Part shown: positions 1 to 7,657 of the stretch, in pieces | How positions within the stretch are numbered: the first letter of the stretch is position 1 | Layout: every line of letters starts with the position of its first letter | Origin: SVEL01 sp045125245 | Lineage (GTDB): Bacteria > Bacillota > Clostridia > Lachnospirales > Lachnospiraceae | Length of the DNA: 26,512 nt | Direction of reading: 5' to 3' | Assembly (NCBI GenBank): GCA_045125245.1 | Contig: JBGVNF010000038.1 | Location: 1-26,512 of the forward strand | Translations under genes and position numbers: made by a program | Notes under the pieces: generated by a model | What the model was told of the DNA's origin: nothing | Seen by the model: only the letters and a program-made list of their open reading frames with translations | Databases searched by the model: none

Positions 1-127
1 CCTTAACAGTAGATGACGCTTTAGCTGGCTTATCATTTATAGATACACGACCAGCATCACAGGCTTCATTCGCTACAGTTCTACGCTTTATAAGGCGCGA
101 TACCTTCAAATACTTATCTAATCTCAT
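1..127 (-). CDS. rqcP: RqcP/YabO-like S4-domain RNA-binding protein (5' part only)
   Basis: Only the first 42 codons lie in the window; the gene runs off the left edge. The visible protein starts MRLDKYLKVSRLIKRR and continues through an A-x-x-A-C-D-A-G-R-V-S-I-N-D segment and a KASSTVK turn. This is the S4 RNA-binding fold and matches Bacillus subtilis YabO/RqcP almost residue for residue. RqcP is known to stabilise P-site tRNA on obstructed 50S subunits while RqcH adds alanine tails, so the role is ribosome-associated quality control. The ATG is preceded by AAGGAG at a good distance. The inner end of a 245-bp foldback element abuts this ribosome site, so the leader of this gene is made of that element. 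In Clostridia rqcP usually follows hup, as here. HslR-type S4 proteins are the alternative, but the N-terminus fits RqcP better. Confidence 0.9.
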   Translation of the reverse strand, partial: MRLDKYLKVSRLIKRRTVANEACDAGRVSINDKPAKASSTVK

Positions 128-142
128 ATATTTTCTCCTTTG

Positions 143-387
143 ATTTGACATATGATACAAATATCATACTATGATTTTCACATACTACGAATATTTGATT
201 TTCTATATACTTTGATTTAGATTGTTTATACATTACGTAACCGGCGTCTATTCGCCATCCTTGGCTCAGAGACGCCTTTTTCCAACATCGTGTTGGAAAA
301 TTACTAAGACCTACAAAGTATTAAGAAAATCTAAATATTCTTCGCTATCGTGAAAATCACAGCATAAATTTGTATCGTATGTCAAAT
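143..387. mobile_element. 245-bp foldback (MITE-like) element between hup and rqcP
   Basis: This stretch holds no gene but has long imperfect terminal inverted repeats. The outer 20 bases (143-162 and 368-387) are inverted copies differing at one position (TGACATATGATACAAAT versus TGACATACGATACAAAT). Pairing continues inward with small indels to about 214 on the left and 313 on the right, with shared blocks TGATTTTCAC, GAATATTT, GATTTTCT and ATACTTTG. The core has two nested palindromes: GGCGTCT (243-249) with AGACGCC (270-276) followed by five T on the plus strand, and TTTTCCAACA (278-287) with TGTTGGAAAA (291-300) around a 3-base loop. The core is more GC-rich than its surroundings. No clear target-site duplication is seen. 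It may be a non-autonomous mobile element or a long structured leader RNA of rqcP; the sequence alone does not decide. Confidence 0.6.
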
Positions 388-414
388 ATATTCACATTAA
401 TTATTCACTTTTTT

Positions 415-446
415 ATATAGAAAACATATAAAAAGGTTTTCTATAT
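415..446. repeat. Perfect 11-bp inverted repeat downstream of hup
   Basis: ATATAGAAAAC (415-425) and GTTTTCTATAT (436-446) form a perfect 11-bp stem with a 10-base AT-rich loop. It lies just beyond the hup terminator in the direction of hup transcription. No T tract directly follows it on either strand that would make it a convincing terminator by itself. It could act as a backup 3'-end structure. Confidence 0.6.
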
Positions 447-447
447 G

Positions 448-476
448 AAAAAAGTGCCTTCCGAAGAAGACACTTT
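448..476 (-). terminator. Rho-independent terminator of hup
   Basis: Read on the minus strand, this is an 11-bp stem with one U-G wobble closed by a cUUCGg tetraloop, followed by a run of T. The plus-strand reading has a C-A mismatch in place of the wobble, so the structure is tuned to minus-strand RNA. It begins 26 bases past the hup stop codon. Confidence 0.9.
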
Positions 477-502
477 ATCTTTGCTTGTTCACCAAGAACT
501 AA

Positions 503-778
503 TTACTTATTAACTACGTCCTTTAATGCCTTACCAGCCTTAAACTTTGGAGCCTTTGAAGCAGCGATCTTCATAGACTTACCTGTCTGTGGGTTTCTAC
601 CCTCTCTAGCAGCTCTCTTAGCTACTTCGAATGTACCGAAGCCTACTAACTGAACCTTCTCACCCTTCTTTAACTCTTCTGCAACTACGTCAATAAATGC
701 CTTTAAAGCCTTCTCAGAATCCTTCTTTGATAATTCTGTTTTTGCAGCGATAGCTGCTACTAATTCAGCCTTGTTCAT
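503..778 (-). CDS. hup: HU family DNA-binding protein
   Basis: This 91-residue protein is the normal length for HU, the dimeric histone-like protein that bends and compacts bacterial DNA. It begins MNKAELVAAIA, has the GFGTFEV turn near residues 46-52, and carries the family arm signature R-x-G-R-N-P-x-T-G near residues 57-66. The ATG has a textbook AGGAGG site. A sigma-A promoter stands 90-120 bases upstream and a UUCG-loop terminator follows, so it is probably a strongly expressed single-gene unit. Its place between spoVT and rqcP agrees with the usual clostridial order, in which hup lies next to the S4 gene. The long leader (about 85 bases) contains only small hairpins. Confidence 0.97.
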   Translation of the reverse strand: MNKAELVAAIAAKTELSKKDSEKALKAFIDVVAEELKKGEKVQLVGFGTFEVAKRAAREGRNPQTGKSMKIAASKAPKFKAGKALKDVVNK

Positions 779-866
779 GGATAAACTCCTCCTGTGTTAT
801 AGTTTTTATATATTAACCTACTTACGCAGGTTATGCACGGGCATATTTCTGCTACCCTTAGTTATA

Positions 867-895
867 TATATAAACTCTTTAACTCTATTTGTCAA
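867..895 (-). promoter_or_regulatory. Sigma-A promoter of hup
   Basis: On the minus strand, a perfect TTGACA -35 box (890-895) is followed by 17 bases and a TATATA -10 box (867-872). It points at hup and lies in the gap after spoVT. Confidence 0.75.
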
Positions 896-943
896 GGAAA
901 ATTAAGGTTTTTACAACATTTTTAACATATTTTACCCTATTTT

Positions 944-1486
944 TTATACTTCCATTCGCTTACCTAAGAAATTAGATGCCATAATTGCCACTTTTTCCTC
1001 CACTTCAGTAATTCCCTTATCTCCAAGCTTCACAGCAATTATTACCCCTCCTATCACATCTCCATCGCTTACAATAGGACAAATTACCTGCTCGCCCTGG
1101 TCCACACTTTCATTGTCCACTATGCTTATTATTCTAGTAGAATCACCCCTTACAACCTCTCTGTTTATAAGGATTCCTTCAAGCTTTTTACTTATTTTTT
1201 TGCCTTTTATAGATTTCTTAGGACTTCCTGCAATAGCTATAACACTGTCCTTGTCTGTAATTATTGTTATTCTTCCTGTTATCTGAGATATAGACTCTGC
1301 GTATTGCTCTGCCACATTTCCCAACTCACCGATAGGGGAATATTTCTTTAATACAATTTCCCCTTCTGTATCGGTAAATATTTCCATACTGTCTCCTTCT
1401 CTTATCCTTAAGACTCTTCTTATCTCCTTTGGAACTACTATTCTGCCTAAATCATCTATACGACGCACAATACCTGTTGCTTTCAT
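944..1486 (-). CDS. spoVT: SpoVT-like AbrB/GAF transcription regulator
   Basis: The 180-residue product starts MKATGIVRRIDDLGRIVVPK, which is the N-terminal swapped-hairpin AbrB DNA-binding domain (residues 1-52) of SpoVT. The rest (about 55-180) matches the SpoVT GAF-like domain in length and in the closing F-L-x-x-x-M-E-V. An ATG five codons upstream is in frame but is part of the ribosome site itself (ATGGAGGA), so I place the start at 1486. In Bacillus, SpoVT is made under sigma-G in the forespore and modulates sigma-G genes and its own expression. SpoVT-type genes are also kept in Clostridia that do not visibly sporulate, so this is not proof of spores. A 35-bp dyad covers the upstream region. 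Confidence 0.92.
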   Translation of the reverse strand: MKATGIVRRIDDLGRIVVPKEIRRVLRIREGDSMEIFTDTEGEIVLKKYSPIGELGNVAEQYAESISQITGRITIITDKDSVIAIAGSPKKSIKGKKISKKLEGILINREVVRGDSTRIISIVDNESVDQGEQVICPIVSDGDVIGGVIIAVKLGDKGITEVEEKVAIMASNFLGKRMEV

Positions 1487-1500
1487 AAAAAATTCCTCCA

Positions 1501-1535
1501 TTTACAAATTCTAGTGTAAAGCTAGTATCTGTAAA
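1501..1535. promoter_or_regulatory. 35-bp dyad directly upstream of the spoVT ribosome site
   Basis: TTTACA and TGTAAA at the ends and CTAG/CTAG inside pair around a 7-base centre, giving a 14-pair hairpin on the minus strand with one mismatch and one wobble. It overlaps the candidate -10 box of spoVT. It could be an operator for an AbrB-type dimer or a hairpin in the leader. There is no T tract typical of a terminator for the upstream cotH gene. Confidence 0.5.
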
Positions 1536-1551
1536 TGAAAGAATTTTATAC
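1523..1551 (-). promoter_or_regulatory. Candidate sigma-G/sigma-F-type promoter of spoVT
   Basis: On the minus strand GTATA (1547-1551) is followed by 17 bases and GATACTA (1523-1529). The known sigma-G pattern is about G-H-A-T-R, 17-18 bases, then CATxxTA. Only the first -10 base departs from it. No good sigma-A pair is seen in this gap. The match is short and could be chance. Confidence 0.35.
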
Positions 1552-1560
1552 CATATTTTT

Positions 1561-3102
1561 TTACTTACCCTCTATGTATTCTAAAAAATGTTGTTTCTTT
1601 AGCTGCAAATATTCCTTCACTGAAGCATTGCCTCTATCGCTATTAATTCCGTCACTTTTTTCTAAGCTAAACGAAAAATCTCTTTCCTCTGCGTTATAAA
1701 AAAGTTTTGAAGGAGTAGTTTTACTACTATAAGTGCCTTTTGCTATATTATACACTTCTTCAAATTTCTTATATGTAAGACATTTAGCTCCAAAAGCTTC
1801 CTTCAAGGCTTCTGTGTATTCATCTATATAATATCCATCCCTACATACCGTCTTTATATATAGTGGATTCTGCTGTTGCTCGCCACCTGTTCCTATAGCT
1901 CTTTTGCTATAAGGACTCACTGAAACCATGGCATCTCCTGAAGGATTATAGCTCTTTGTTATACCAAAGGTTCTGTCCAAATCACATGGAATAAATATTG
2001 CCTTCCCAGAGCTCTTTAAAAAATACACATAATGATTGTTGTAATTATTTCTTGCATCATCTGGGTCACCTACAAAATAAGAAACTGCCTCATATTTTAC
2101 GAAATAATCCATATCCACAAGCTCTGCTATCTCTTCCTTACTAATACTCTTGTTACCAAGCTTGCTAATAAGATTTTTCATTATTTCACCTTTGGAGTTT
2201 TTCTTATTTGTTTTTAAATCATAATTATAAAATCGTCCAGAATCCTCATCCTCTATTCCTACAGATGCTCTAGCTGTAAGATTAGCGCCATTTCTTGTCC
2301 ATCCTGCCTTATATAAATCTCCGCCCTGGTCTTCTTCTGCTACATATTTTTGTATAAATACTTTATCTATAGGCTCATATATCATAAATACACCTTGATG
2401 AACACCTGCTACATCTACAGATGCAAGATTACTATGCTGAGCTAAGAGACCCATCTCTCTATAAAATTCATAAGCCATATACTCTCTTATATAAGTAGAA
2501 TCATCACATTTATTCCAACGAACTTCTATATTTTCAAGTGTTGCAAAGGTTCTATCCTTTCTTGCATTACGTCCCTCTTCATTCTCGCTCCAATCAATCG
2601 GTTCATCATAATATTTTTCTTCATCAAAGGTTTCCTGAAAATCTATTTTATAGTGAATGAGGTTATATTGCCCCTCCTCCTCACTATAGAAATCTGTTCT
2701 AGAAGTATTACCTTTCATTCGAACACCTACATCTTCTATAAGATATGTGTTCTCATCCTTATCTGTCTTGATAGTTATCTGCAAATTCGCCTGTCTATAG
2801 ATTGGTGATTTAGAACCTCTTTCACTGTACTCTTCATAATCCTTCTGTATCTTCAAAAGCTCTTCATCTGATATATCTAAGTTTATTTCTATATAATTAT
2901 TTATATCAAATAACTGTTCAAAAATTTCTTCCTGTGAATATGGAAGCTTATCTTTATCAATGTTAAGCGCTTTCTTATCAACATTTTCAGAAGAATCATT
3001 GGTTCCATTATCATTATTGCCATTATTATTTTTTGCACAGGCAAAACACAGAACCACACAAACTGCAATTACCATTAATTGTATAAACCTTTTAAACCTC
3101 AT
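1561..3102 (-). CDS. CotH-kinase family lipoprotein
   Basis: The 513-residue protein begins with a basic N-terminus and a hydrophobic stretch ending in CFAC (Cys22), so it is probably a lipoprotein, although the lipobox is not ideal. A low-complexity N/D/S-rich linker follows (residues 24-42). The CotH fold then shows its usual marks: R-M-K-G-N-T-S-R (128-135), a G-V-F-M-I-Y-E-P-I-D segment (237-246), R-N-N-Y-N-N (351-356), and the metal/catalytic D-L-D-R-T-F-G (374-380). CotH proteins are atypical protein kinases, found on spore coats and often as surface proteins in gut and rumen Clostridia. The gene starts 15 bases after the glycoside hydrolase stop, with GAGGG as ribosome site, so the two are probably co-transcribed. 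The substrate is unknown. Confidence 0.85.
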   Translation of the reverse strand: MRFKRFIQLMVIAVCVVLCFACAKNNNGNNDNGTNDSSENVDKKALNIDKDKLPYSQEEIFEQLFDINNYIEINLDISDEELLKIQKDYEEYSERGSKSPIYRQANLQITIKTDKDENTYLIEDVGVRMKGNTSRTDFYSEEEGQYNLIHYKIDFQETFDEEKYYDEPIDWSENEEGRNARKDRTFATLENIEVRWNKCDDSTYIREYMAYEFYREMGLLAQHSNLASVDVAGVHQGVFMIYEPIDKVFIQKYVAEEDQGGDLYKAGWTRNGANLTARASVGIEDEDSGRFYNYDLKTNKKNSKGEIMKNLISKLGNKSISKEEIAELVDMDYFVKYEAVSYFVGDPDDARNNYNNHYVYFLKSSGKAIFIPCDLDRTFGITKSYNPSGDAMVSVSPYSKRAIGTGGEQQQNPLYIKTVCRDGYYIDEYTEALKEAFGAKCLTYKKFEEVYNIAKGTYSSKTTPSKLFYNAEERDFSFSLEKSDGINSDRGNASVKEYLQLKKQHFLEYIEGK

Positions 3103-3117
3103 AAATACCCTCTTTCT

Positions 3118-4818
3118 CTATAGCTGACCATTTAATTTATCCGCCAAATCCTTCATAGCTTTTTTGTCCACCTTGCATACCTTTCTGTCATATGTGTAAA
3201 GTCCATTGATTTCATCTTCCACGTCGCTAAGCTGCGTATAAACGCAACCACAAGCGCCCTTACTTACAGCAGGAAGTAATAGATTTTCATATCTAGTCAC
3301 AATCCTATTCATCAATTCTTCCTTACTCTTACAAGTACCATAGCCATAAGTTTTCTTTTCGTTAAATACATGACCATCCACTTTATAAGTATATCCACCA
3401 AACTCTGATAAAAATAATGGTCTCTCCTTTGGATTTAACTTCTTATTTCCAAAATATATATGGAAGCTATCAAAATCACTATCATTTTGTACAAACCAAC
3501 CAGAAGTAGCATCATATAGTCTTGTTGAATCCATCTTCTTTGCTATACCATACATTCTGTCTCCATCAAATTGACCCCAGCCTTCATTAAATATAGTATA
3601 GGCCACAACTGACGGATGATTATACAAATGTTTTATAGTATCCTTCATATGTTGCTCAAAAAATTCCTTCATTTTCTTTGAGAATTTTCTCTTAGTATCA
3701 TCCTTTTTTCCAAAACCTACGTTTGGCATCACTGTATCTCTGATAAACTTATATTCACCGCTATTTACCATATCCTGCATTACAAGCATTCCATGCTTAT
3801 CGCAGTAATAATAGAACCACTCTGGCTCTATTTTAATATGCTTTCTAAGCATATTGATACCAAGCTCTTTCATTCTAAGTATATCCTGCTCATATTCCTC
3901 CTCTGTGGCCGGCAAGAATATACCATCACAAAAATATCCCTGGTCAAGAACGCCATTCATAAATATTGGCTTATCATTAAGACAAACTCTATTTATGCCA
4001 TTTATATTCTTAATTTCTATTTTTCTTAAAGCAAAATAAGTCTCCACTTTATCCATTCCGTAGATAATATGTGTTTTATATAAATATGGATCTTCCACAG
4101 ACCATTTTCTAACAGTACACTCTTTATCAGCTATCTTTAACTTCTCCATATTTATACATATCTCACTACCGGTAAAGCTTTCCGTATACATATCTCCACT
4201 AGGTAAGTGAATACTTAAAGTAAAATCCTTATCCAAGTTATCATTTGTGTTCATTTCAAATGTAACCATTTTATCATCTGTTGTTATCTTTATATCAGAG
4301 ATATATTCACAAGGAACCTCCTCCAGCCATACATTTTGCCAAATTCCACTTACAGGTATATACCACATACCCCCTCGCTTCTTTGTCTGCTTTCCATATG
4401 GATAATCTGTATCAAGAGCATCTATAACTTTTACTTCCAATAAATTTTCTTCCTTTAGTACATCTGTTATATCAAAGCTAAAAGGAAGATATCCACCCTC
4501 ATGTTTTCCCAAAAGCACACCATTTAAATATACTGTTGCAATCTGGTCAACTGCACCAAAATGAAGCAGCACTCTATGTCCTGCTTTTTGACTTCCTACA
4601 AAACTAACCTTGTAAGTCAATTCATCATCCACTACATCTTCGTACCCAGATAAAAATGACTGCGGCGGAAATGGAACTCTTATAATTTTTCCATCTAAAG
4701 TCCAACCATCATTAATTATCTTATAATTATCTCTTTTCATCTGTGGACGTGGATGTTTATTCCAAGTTTTTTCCCCGGCCAGCACCTTACTTCCAGCTTC
4801 GCTTATCAATTTGCTCAT
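3118..4818 (-). CDS. Glycoside hydrolase family 2 protein (beta-galactosidase/beta-glucuronidase type)
   Basis: The 566-residue protein has the three-part GH2 layout: a jelly-roll sugar-binding domain (about 40-170, with the G-I-W-Q-N-V-W-L-E segment at 158-166), an immunoglobulin-like sandwich (about 170-270) and a TIM barrel (about 275-560). The general acid/base is probably Glu412 in F-N-E-G-W-G and the nucleophile Glu472 in L-S-E-F-G-G. It lacks a signal peptide, so it should act in the cytoplasm on imported oligosaccharides. It is shorter than LacZ-type enzymes and lacks the C-terminal beta-galactosidase small-chain domain. The ATG has a GGAGG site. It lies 50 bases after the MurD-type gene and 15 before cotH. 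Substrate cannot be told from sequence; a galactosidase, glucuronidase or mannosidase are all possible. Confidence 0.88.
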   Translation of the reverse strand: MSKLISEAGSKVLAGEKTWNKHPRPQMKRDNYKIINDGWTLDGKIIRVPFPPQSFLSGYEDVVDDELTYKVSFVGSQKAGHRVLLHFGAVDQIATVYLNGVLLGKHEGGYLPFSFDITDVLKEENLLEVKVIDALDTDYPYGKQTKKRGGMWYIPVSGIWQNVWLEEVPCEYISDIKITTDDKMVTFEMNTNDNLDKDFTLSIHLPSGDMYTESFTGSEICINMEKLKIADKECTVRKWSVEDPYLYKTHIIYGMDKVETYFALRKIEIKNINGINRVCLNDKPIFMNGVLDQGYFCDGIFLPATEEEYEQDILRMKELGINMLRKHIKIEPEWFYYYCDKHGMLVMQDMVNSGEYKFIRDTVMPNVGFGKKDDTKRKFSKKMKEFFEQHMKDTIKHLYNHPSVVAYTIFNEGWGQFDGDRMYGIAKKMDSTRLYDATSGWFVQNDSDFDSFHIYFGNKKLNPKERPLFLSEFGGYTYKVDGHVFNEKKTYGYGTCKSKEELMNRIVTRYENLLLPAVSKGACGCVYTQLSDVEDEINGLYTYDRKVCKVDKKAMKDLADKLNGQL

Positions 4819-4836
4819 ATAAAGGCCTCCGTATAC

Positions 4837-4866
4837 ATTATATGTTATTCTGCTACACTAAACCAA
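4837..4866 (-). promoter_or_regulatory. Possible promoter of the GH2-cotH pair
   Basis: A perfect TATAAT (4837-4842, minus strand) lies just upstream of the GH2 ribosome site, with a weak TTGGTT at 18 bases' distance (4861-4866). It would let GH2 and cotH be expressed apart from the murL-murD genes. The weak -35 keeps confidence low. Confidence 0.35.
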
Positions 4867-4868
4867 AT

Positions 4869-6230
4869 CTAATTCCCCTCTAATACCAAGCGTTTAAACA
4901 CTTCGCCACGTTCCTCGAAGTTCTTAAATATTCCATAGCTTGCTGCTGCCGGTGACATTACACAGGACTGTCCCTCATTAGTAAGCTCCTTAGCCATCTT
5001 CACAGCATCCTCAAGATGAGCCACCACTTTTATTCTCTCAAGCTTATTAAATGAAGGGAAATTTGCCTTAATCTCTTCATAAATTCTCACACCAGTAGCT
5101 TCCATTAGAATAATATTTTCAACAGTCGCTGTGGATAAATATTCTTCCAAAGCTTCATAGCTTATACCTCTATCCATTCCACCTATAATAACCGTACCAG
5201 CATTTTTTAGTGTATTTAACGCCTGAATAGTTGTCTCGTCTATAGTGGAGATAGAATCATCATAATATGTCACACCATTTACTACACCAATTTTTTGTAA
5301 TCTATGAGGAAGTGTCTCATAAGTTTTTAACCCTTCCTCTATAACCTTATCATCCAAACCAAATCTTTTAGCTATACCATAAACAAATGCTATATCATAA
5401 TAATTATGATTTCCCATAAGCGCTATCTCGTCTATAGGAATCTCATAAATCATTTCTCCGTATTTTATAGTTGCACCATCCACAAATATATCTGCCGATT
5501 CATCACCTGATAAATCCTTTGCTGCTACAGTCACAACCTTTGCCTTAGCATCTGACGGTGCAATTATCTGCTGACAGAATACTGTATCTGTCTCAACCAT
5601 ATTTTTATAAATATTTTCCTTGGCAGCTGTATACTTTTCCATAGTTCCATAGTGGTCCAAATGCTCCTCATGAATATTAAGAAGCACGCCAATATAAGGA
5701 GAAATAGTAGCATACTCAAGCTGATGACAGGAAAGCTCCACTACAAGTATAGTATCCTCATCTATATCCTTTGCAATATCAAACACTGGAATTCCAATAT
5801 TTCCAGCAAGAAGTGCTTTTTTACCAGCAGTTTTTAACACATGATACATAAGAGTTGTAGTAGTACTCTTACCCTTTGTTCCTGTTATTCCTATTATCTG
5901 ATTCTTATATCTTTCAAAAAATATATCCATCTCAGATAGAATCTTACATCTATAAAAATCCTTATCCTGCTCCAATACAATTCCAGGACTTTTGAAAATC
6001 ACATCGAAGTCATTTAAACACTTCTGATAATCCTCACCTGTGATTATCTCAATATTATCAGAATACTCCTTTAAATCCTCTGGCAATGTCACAGGATTTC
6101 TATCTACGATTGCAATCTTACTAGCACACTTTGCCTCAAGTACCCAAGGAAGTGTCGCTCTTCCCTCTCTTCCAAAGCCAAGTACTGCTACCGATTTTCC
6201 GTTAATATGATTTTCAATAGTTTTTAACAT
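4869..6230 (-). CDS. murD2: MurD-type ligase, probably UDP-MurNAc-L-Ala:L-glutamate ligase (MurD2)
   Basis: This 453-residue Mur ligase adds glutamate to UDP-MurNAc-L-Ala in the cytoplasm during peptidoglycan precursor synthesis. Visible features: N-terminal Rossmann-like V-L-G-F-G-R-E-G (16-23), P-loop G-T-K-G-K-S-T (117-123), E-L-S-C-H-Q-L-E (165-172), N-I-H-E-E-H-L-D (185-192), G-N-H-N (273-276) and the C-terminal S-P-A-A-A-S-Y (426-432). Canonical D-Glu MurD has G-T-N-G-K-S, D-S-K-A-T-N and G-G-x-x-K; here these are G-T-K-G-K-S, D-S-I-S-T (325-329) and G-G-M-D-R-G (350-355). The changed residues lie where D-Glu is held. Together with the coupled MurL gene they suggest the L-Glu-adding MurD2 type. 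Its ATG follows the MurL stop by 3 bases and its AGGAG site overlaps that stop. A normal MurD is the alternative. Confidence 0.85.
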   Translation of the reverse strand: MLKTIENHINGKSVAVLGFGREGRATLPWVLEAKCASKIAIVDRNPVTLPEDLKEYSDNIEIITGEDYQKCLNDFDVIFKSPGIVLEQDKDFYRCKILSEMDIFFERYKNQIIGITGTKGKSTTTTLMYHVLKTAGKKALLAGNIGIPVFDIAKDIDEDTILVVELSCHQLEYATISPYIGVLLNIHEEHLDHYGTMEKYTAAKENIYKNMVETDTVFCQQIIAPSDAKAKVVTVAAKDLSGDESADIFVDGATIKYGEMIYEIPIDEIALMGNHNYYDIAFVYGIAKRFGLDDKVIEEGLKTYETLPHRLQKIGVVNGVTYYDDSISTIDETTIQALNTLKNAGTVIIGGMDRGISYEALEEYLSTATVENIILMEATGVRIYEEIKANFPSFNKLERIKVVAHLEDAVKMAKELTNEGQSCVMSPAAASYGIFKNFEERGEVFKRLVLEGN

Positions 6231-6233
6231 ACT

Positions 6234-7631
6234 CTACTCCTTGATTTTACCGCTCTCTATACCCTTCTTTGCAAGCATCTTTGCGAACTTCTCAGGTATA
6301 AGATTAACCTCATCACAAAAATCTATAAACTGTTCACAAGTTGGAAGATTAGCCTCATATAAGCCCTGCTCCTTGTATTTCTCAAATAAATATGGCAATG
6401 AAGCTCCCTTATTAAAGCTAGTTTCAAAATCTCTTATAGTAAGAGTGATAGAAGCATTGATTTCATCTCTACTTCCTACACATTCAAATGGCTTCTCCTT
6501 CTCTAAACCAATAAGCTGAGAGAAATATTTTTCCATCTCTTTATCATCAGCCAAATTTCTACCAAATATTTCTGTAAGTCTCTTCTGAGATAAGAAAGGT
6601 GATAAAATAAGCCATACAAACAAACACTTTGGACAATGACCACACCATATATCTTCTTTACTTCCCACATTACAGCTCCTAAAAATATCATGATATTCTG
6701 GACAGGCAGCAAAATGCTTTGCTATCTGAAATTCACTCATAGGACGAAGCAAGCTAAAGTAATATGTTCCACTTCCTATGAAGCTAGCCTCATATTCATG
6801 AAAATCCTTCTCAAACTGGAAGCTCTTCGAATACTGATGATTAACATAGCTTCCTTCTACTGTACTCTCATTAGCACTAGATTCGTTTGATAGAGCAATA
6901 TATTTAAGTCCATTTATATATGCAGCAATAGTTGCTGAAAATGCCACTATTGCGGAAAATGGTGTATGACCATTTAAGTATCCCTCTTTATTAAGAGCGA
7001 GCATATTTTTATCCAATGTACGCTTAACAGCTATAACTTTATCTTCGCTGTAGCCTGCTGCCTTATATGTCTCAATTGTCGCTCCTCTCGGATTAATTAT
7101 ATAGCAGAAATTCTTATCCTTCTCTTCCTTCAAGATATCTAAAGTAAGAGCTGAATCCTTACCACCGCCTATAGGAATTAAATTTCCATCTAAGCTTATA
7201 TCTATATTATCCACAGCAGGTTTCTTTATATCGTTATCGACTATTATTTCCATAAAATCCTGCTGATTTTCTTCTATTCCATTTGTGTAATAAAACTCAC
7301 CTAAACCATTAAAGTATAATGATTTCCACCAAGAAATCATCTCTTCATCTAAATATCCACACTTAATTAAAACTGTAGGTGGACATGCTATCTTCCAGTA
7401 GCTTACAAGCTCCACCATACCTAACGAGAATACCATATTTTTAAATTTCTCATCCTCGCTAAATGTCTTGTTTTTCTTCTTTGGGAATGACCATGTAGGC
7501 GCAAAATCTGACAATCCAGGTACCGAAAAATCATACACTACATCAATCTTACTTTCGCTTTCCTCTATAGTGTATCCTTTGTATATAAATGTTTTAAATT
7601 TCTCTCTAAATTCTCTATATTTCTGCACCAT
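6234..7631 (-). CDS. murL: MurL-like UDP-MurNAc-L-Ala-L-Glu epimerase
   Basis: The 465-residue protein has an ATP-binding PP-loop-like motif P-I-G-G-G-K-D-S-A (153-161), then G-H-T-P-F-S-A (221-227), S-N-E-S-S-A-N-E-S (248-256) and a cysteine cluster W-C-G-H-C-P-K-C (329-336). These are marks I associate with MurL, the ATP-dependent enzyme that turns the terminal L-Glu of UDP-MurNAc-L-Ala-L-Glu into D-Glu, first described in Xanthomonas beside MurD2. The direct coupling to a MurD-type ligase (3-base gap) supports this strongly. No membrane segment or signal peptide is seen. The ATG has an AAGGAG site. PP-loop enzymes of tRNA or queuosine modification are the main alternative, but the neighbour and the overall length argue against them. 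Confidence 0.82.
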   Translation of the reverse strand: MVQKYREFREKFKTFIYKGYTIEESESKIDVVYDFSVPGLSDFAPTWSFPKKKNKTFSEDEKFKNMVFSLGMVELVSYWKIACPPTVLIKCGYLDEEMISWWKSLYFNGLGEFYYTNGIEENQQDFMEIIVDNDIKKPAVDNIDISLDGNLIPIGGGKDSALTLDILKEEKDKNFCYIINPRGATIETYKAAGYSEDKVIAVKRTLDKNMLALNKEGYLNGHTPFSAIVAFSATIAAYINGLKYIALSNESSANESTVEGSYVNHQYSKSFQFEKDFHEYEASFIGSGTYYFSLLRPMSEFQIAKHFAACPEYHDIFRSCNVGSKEDIWCGHCPKCLFVWLILSPFLSQKRLTEIFGRNLADDKEMEKYFSQLIGLEKEKPFECVGSRDEINASITLTIRDFETSFNKGASLPYLFEKYKEQGLYEANLPTCEQFIDFCDEVNLIPEKFAKMLAKKGIESGKIKE

Positions 7632-7657
7632 TTAAGACTCCTTCCATTTTCAAGAAT

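Noticed and set aside
779..866. Riboswitch in the hup leader
   Set aside because: Only two short 5-6 bp hairpins are seen; no known aptamer pattern and no terminator/anti-terminator pair.
6503..6712. 69-residue overlapping frame in murL as a frameshift sign
   Set aside because: murL is intact across this stretch, so the second frame is by chance.
7274..7280. Reading the 6234-7631 protein as a tRNA-thiolation or queuosine PP-loop enzyme
   Set aside because: The PP-loop motif is shared, but length, the other motifs and direct coupling to a MurD-type gene fit MurL better.
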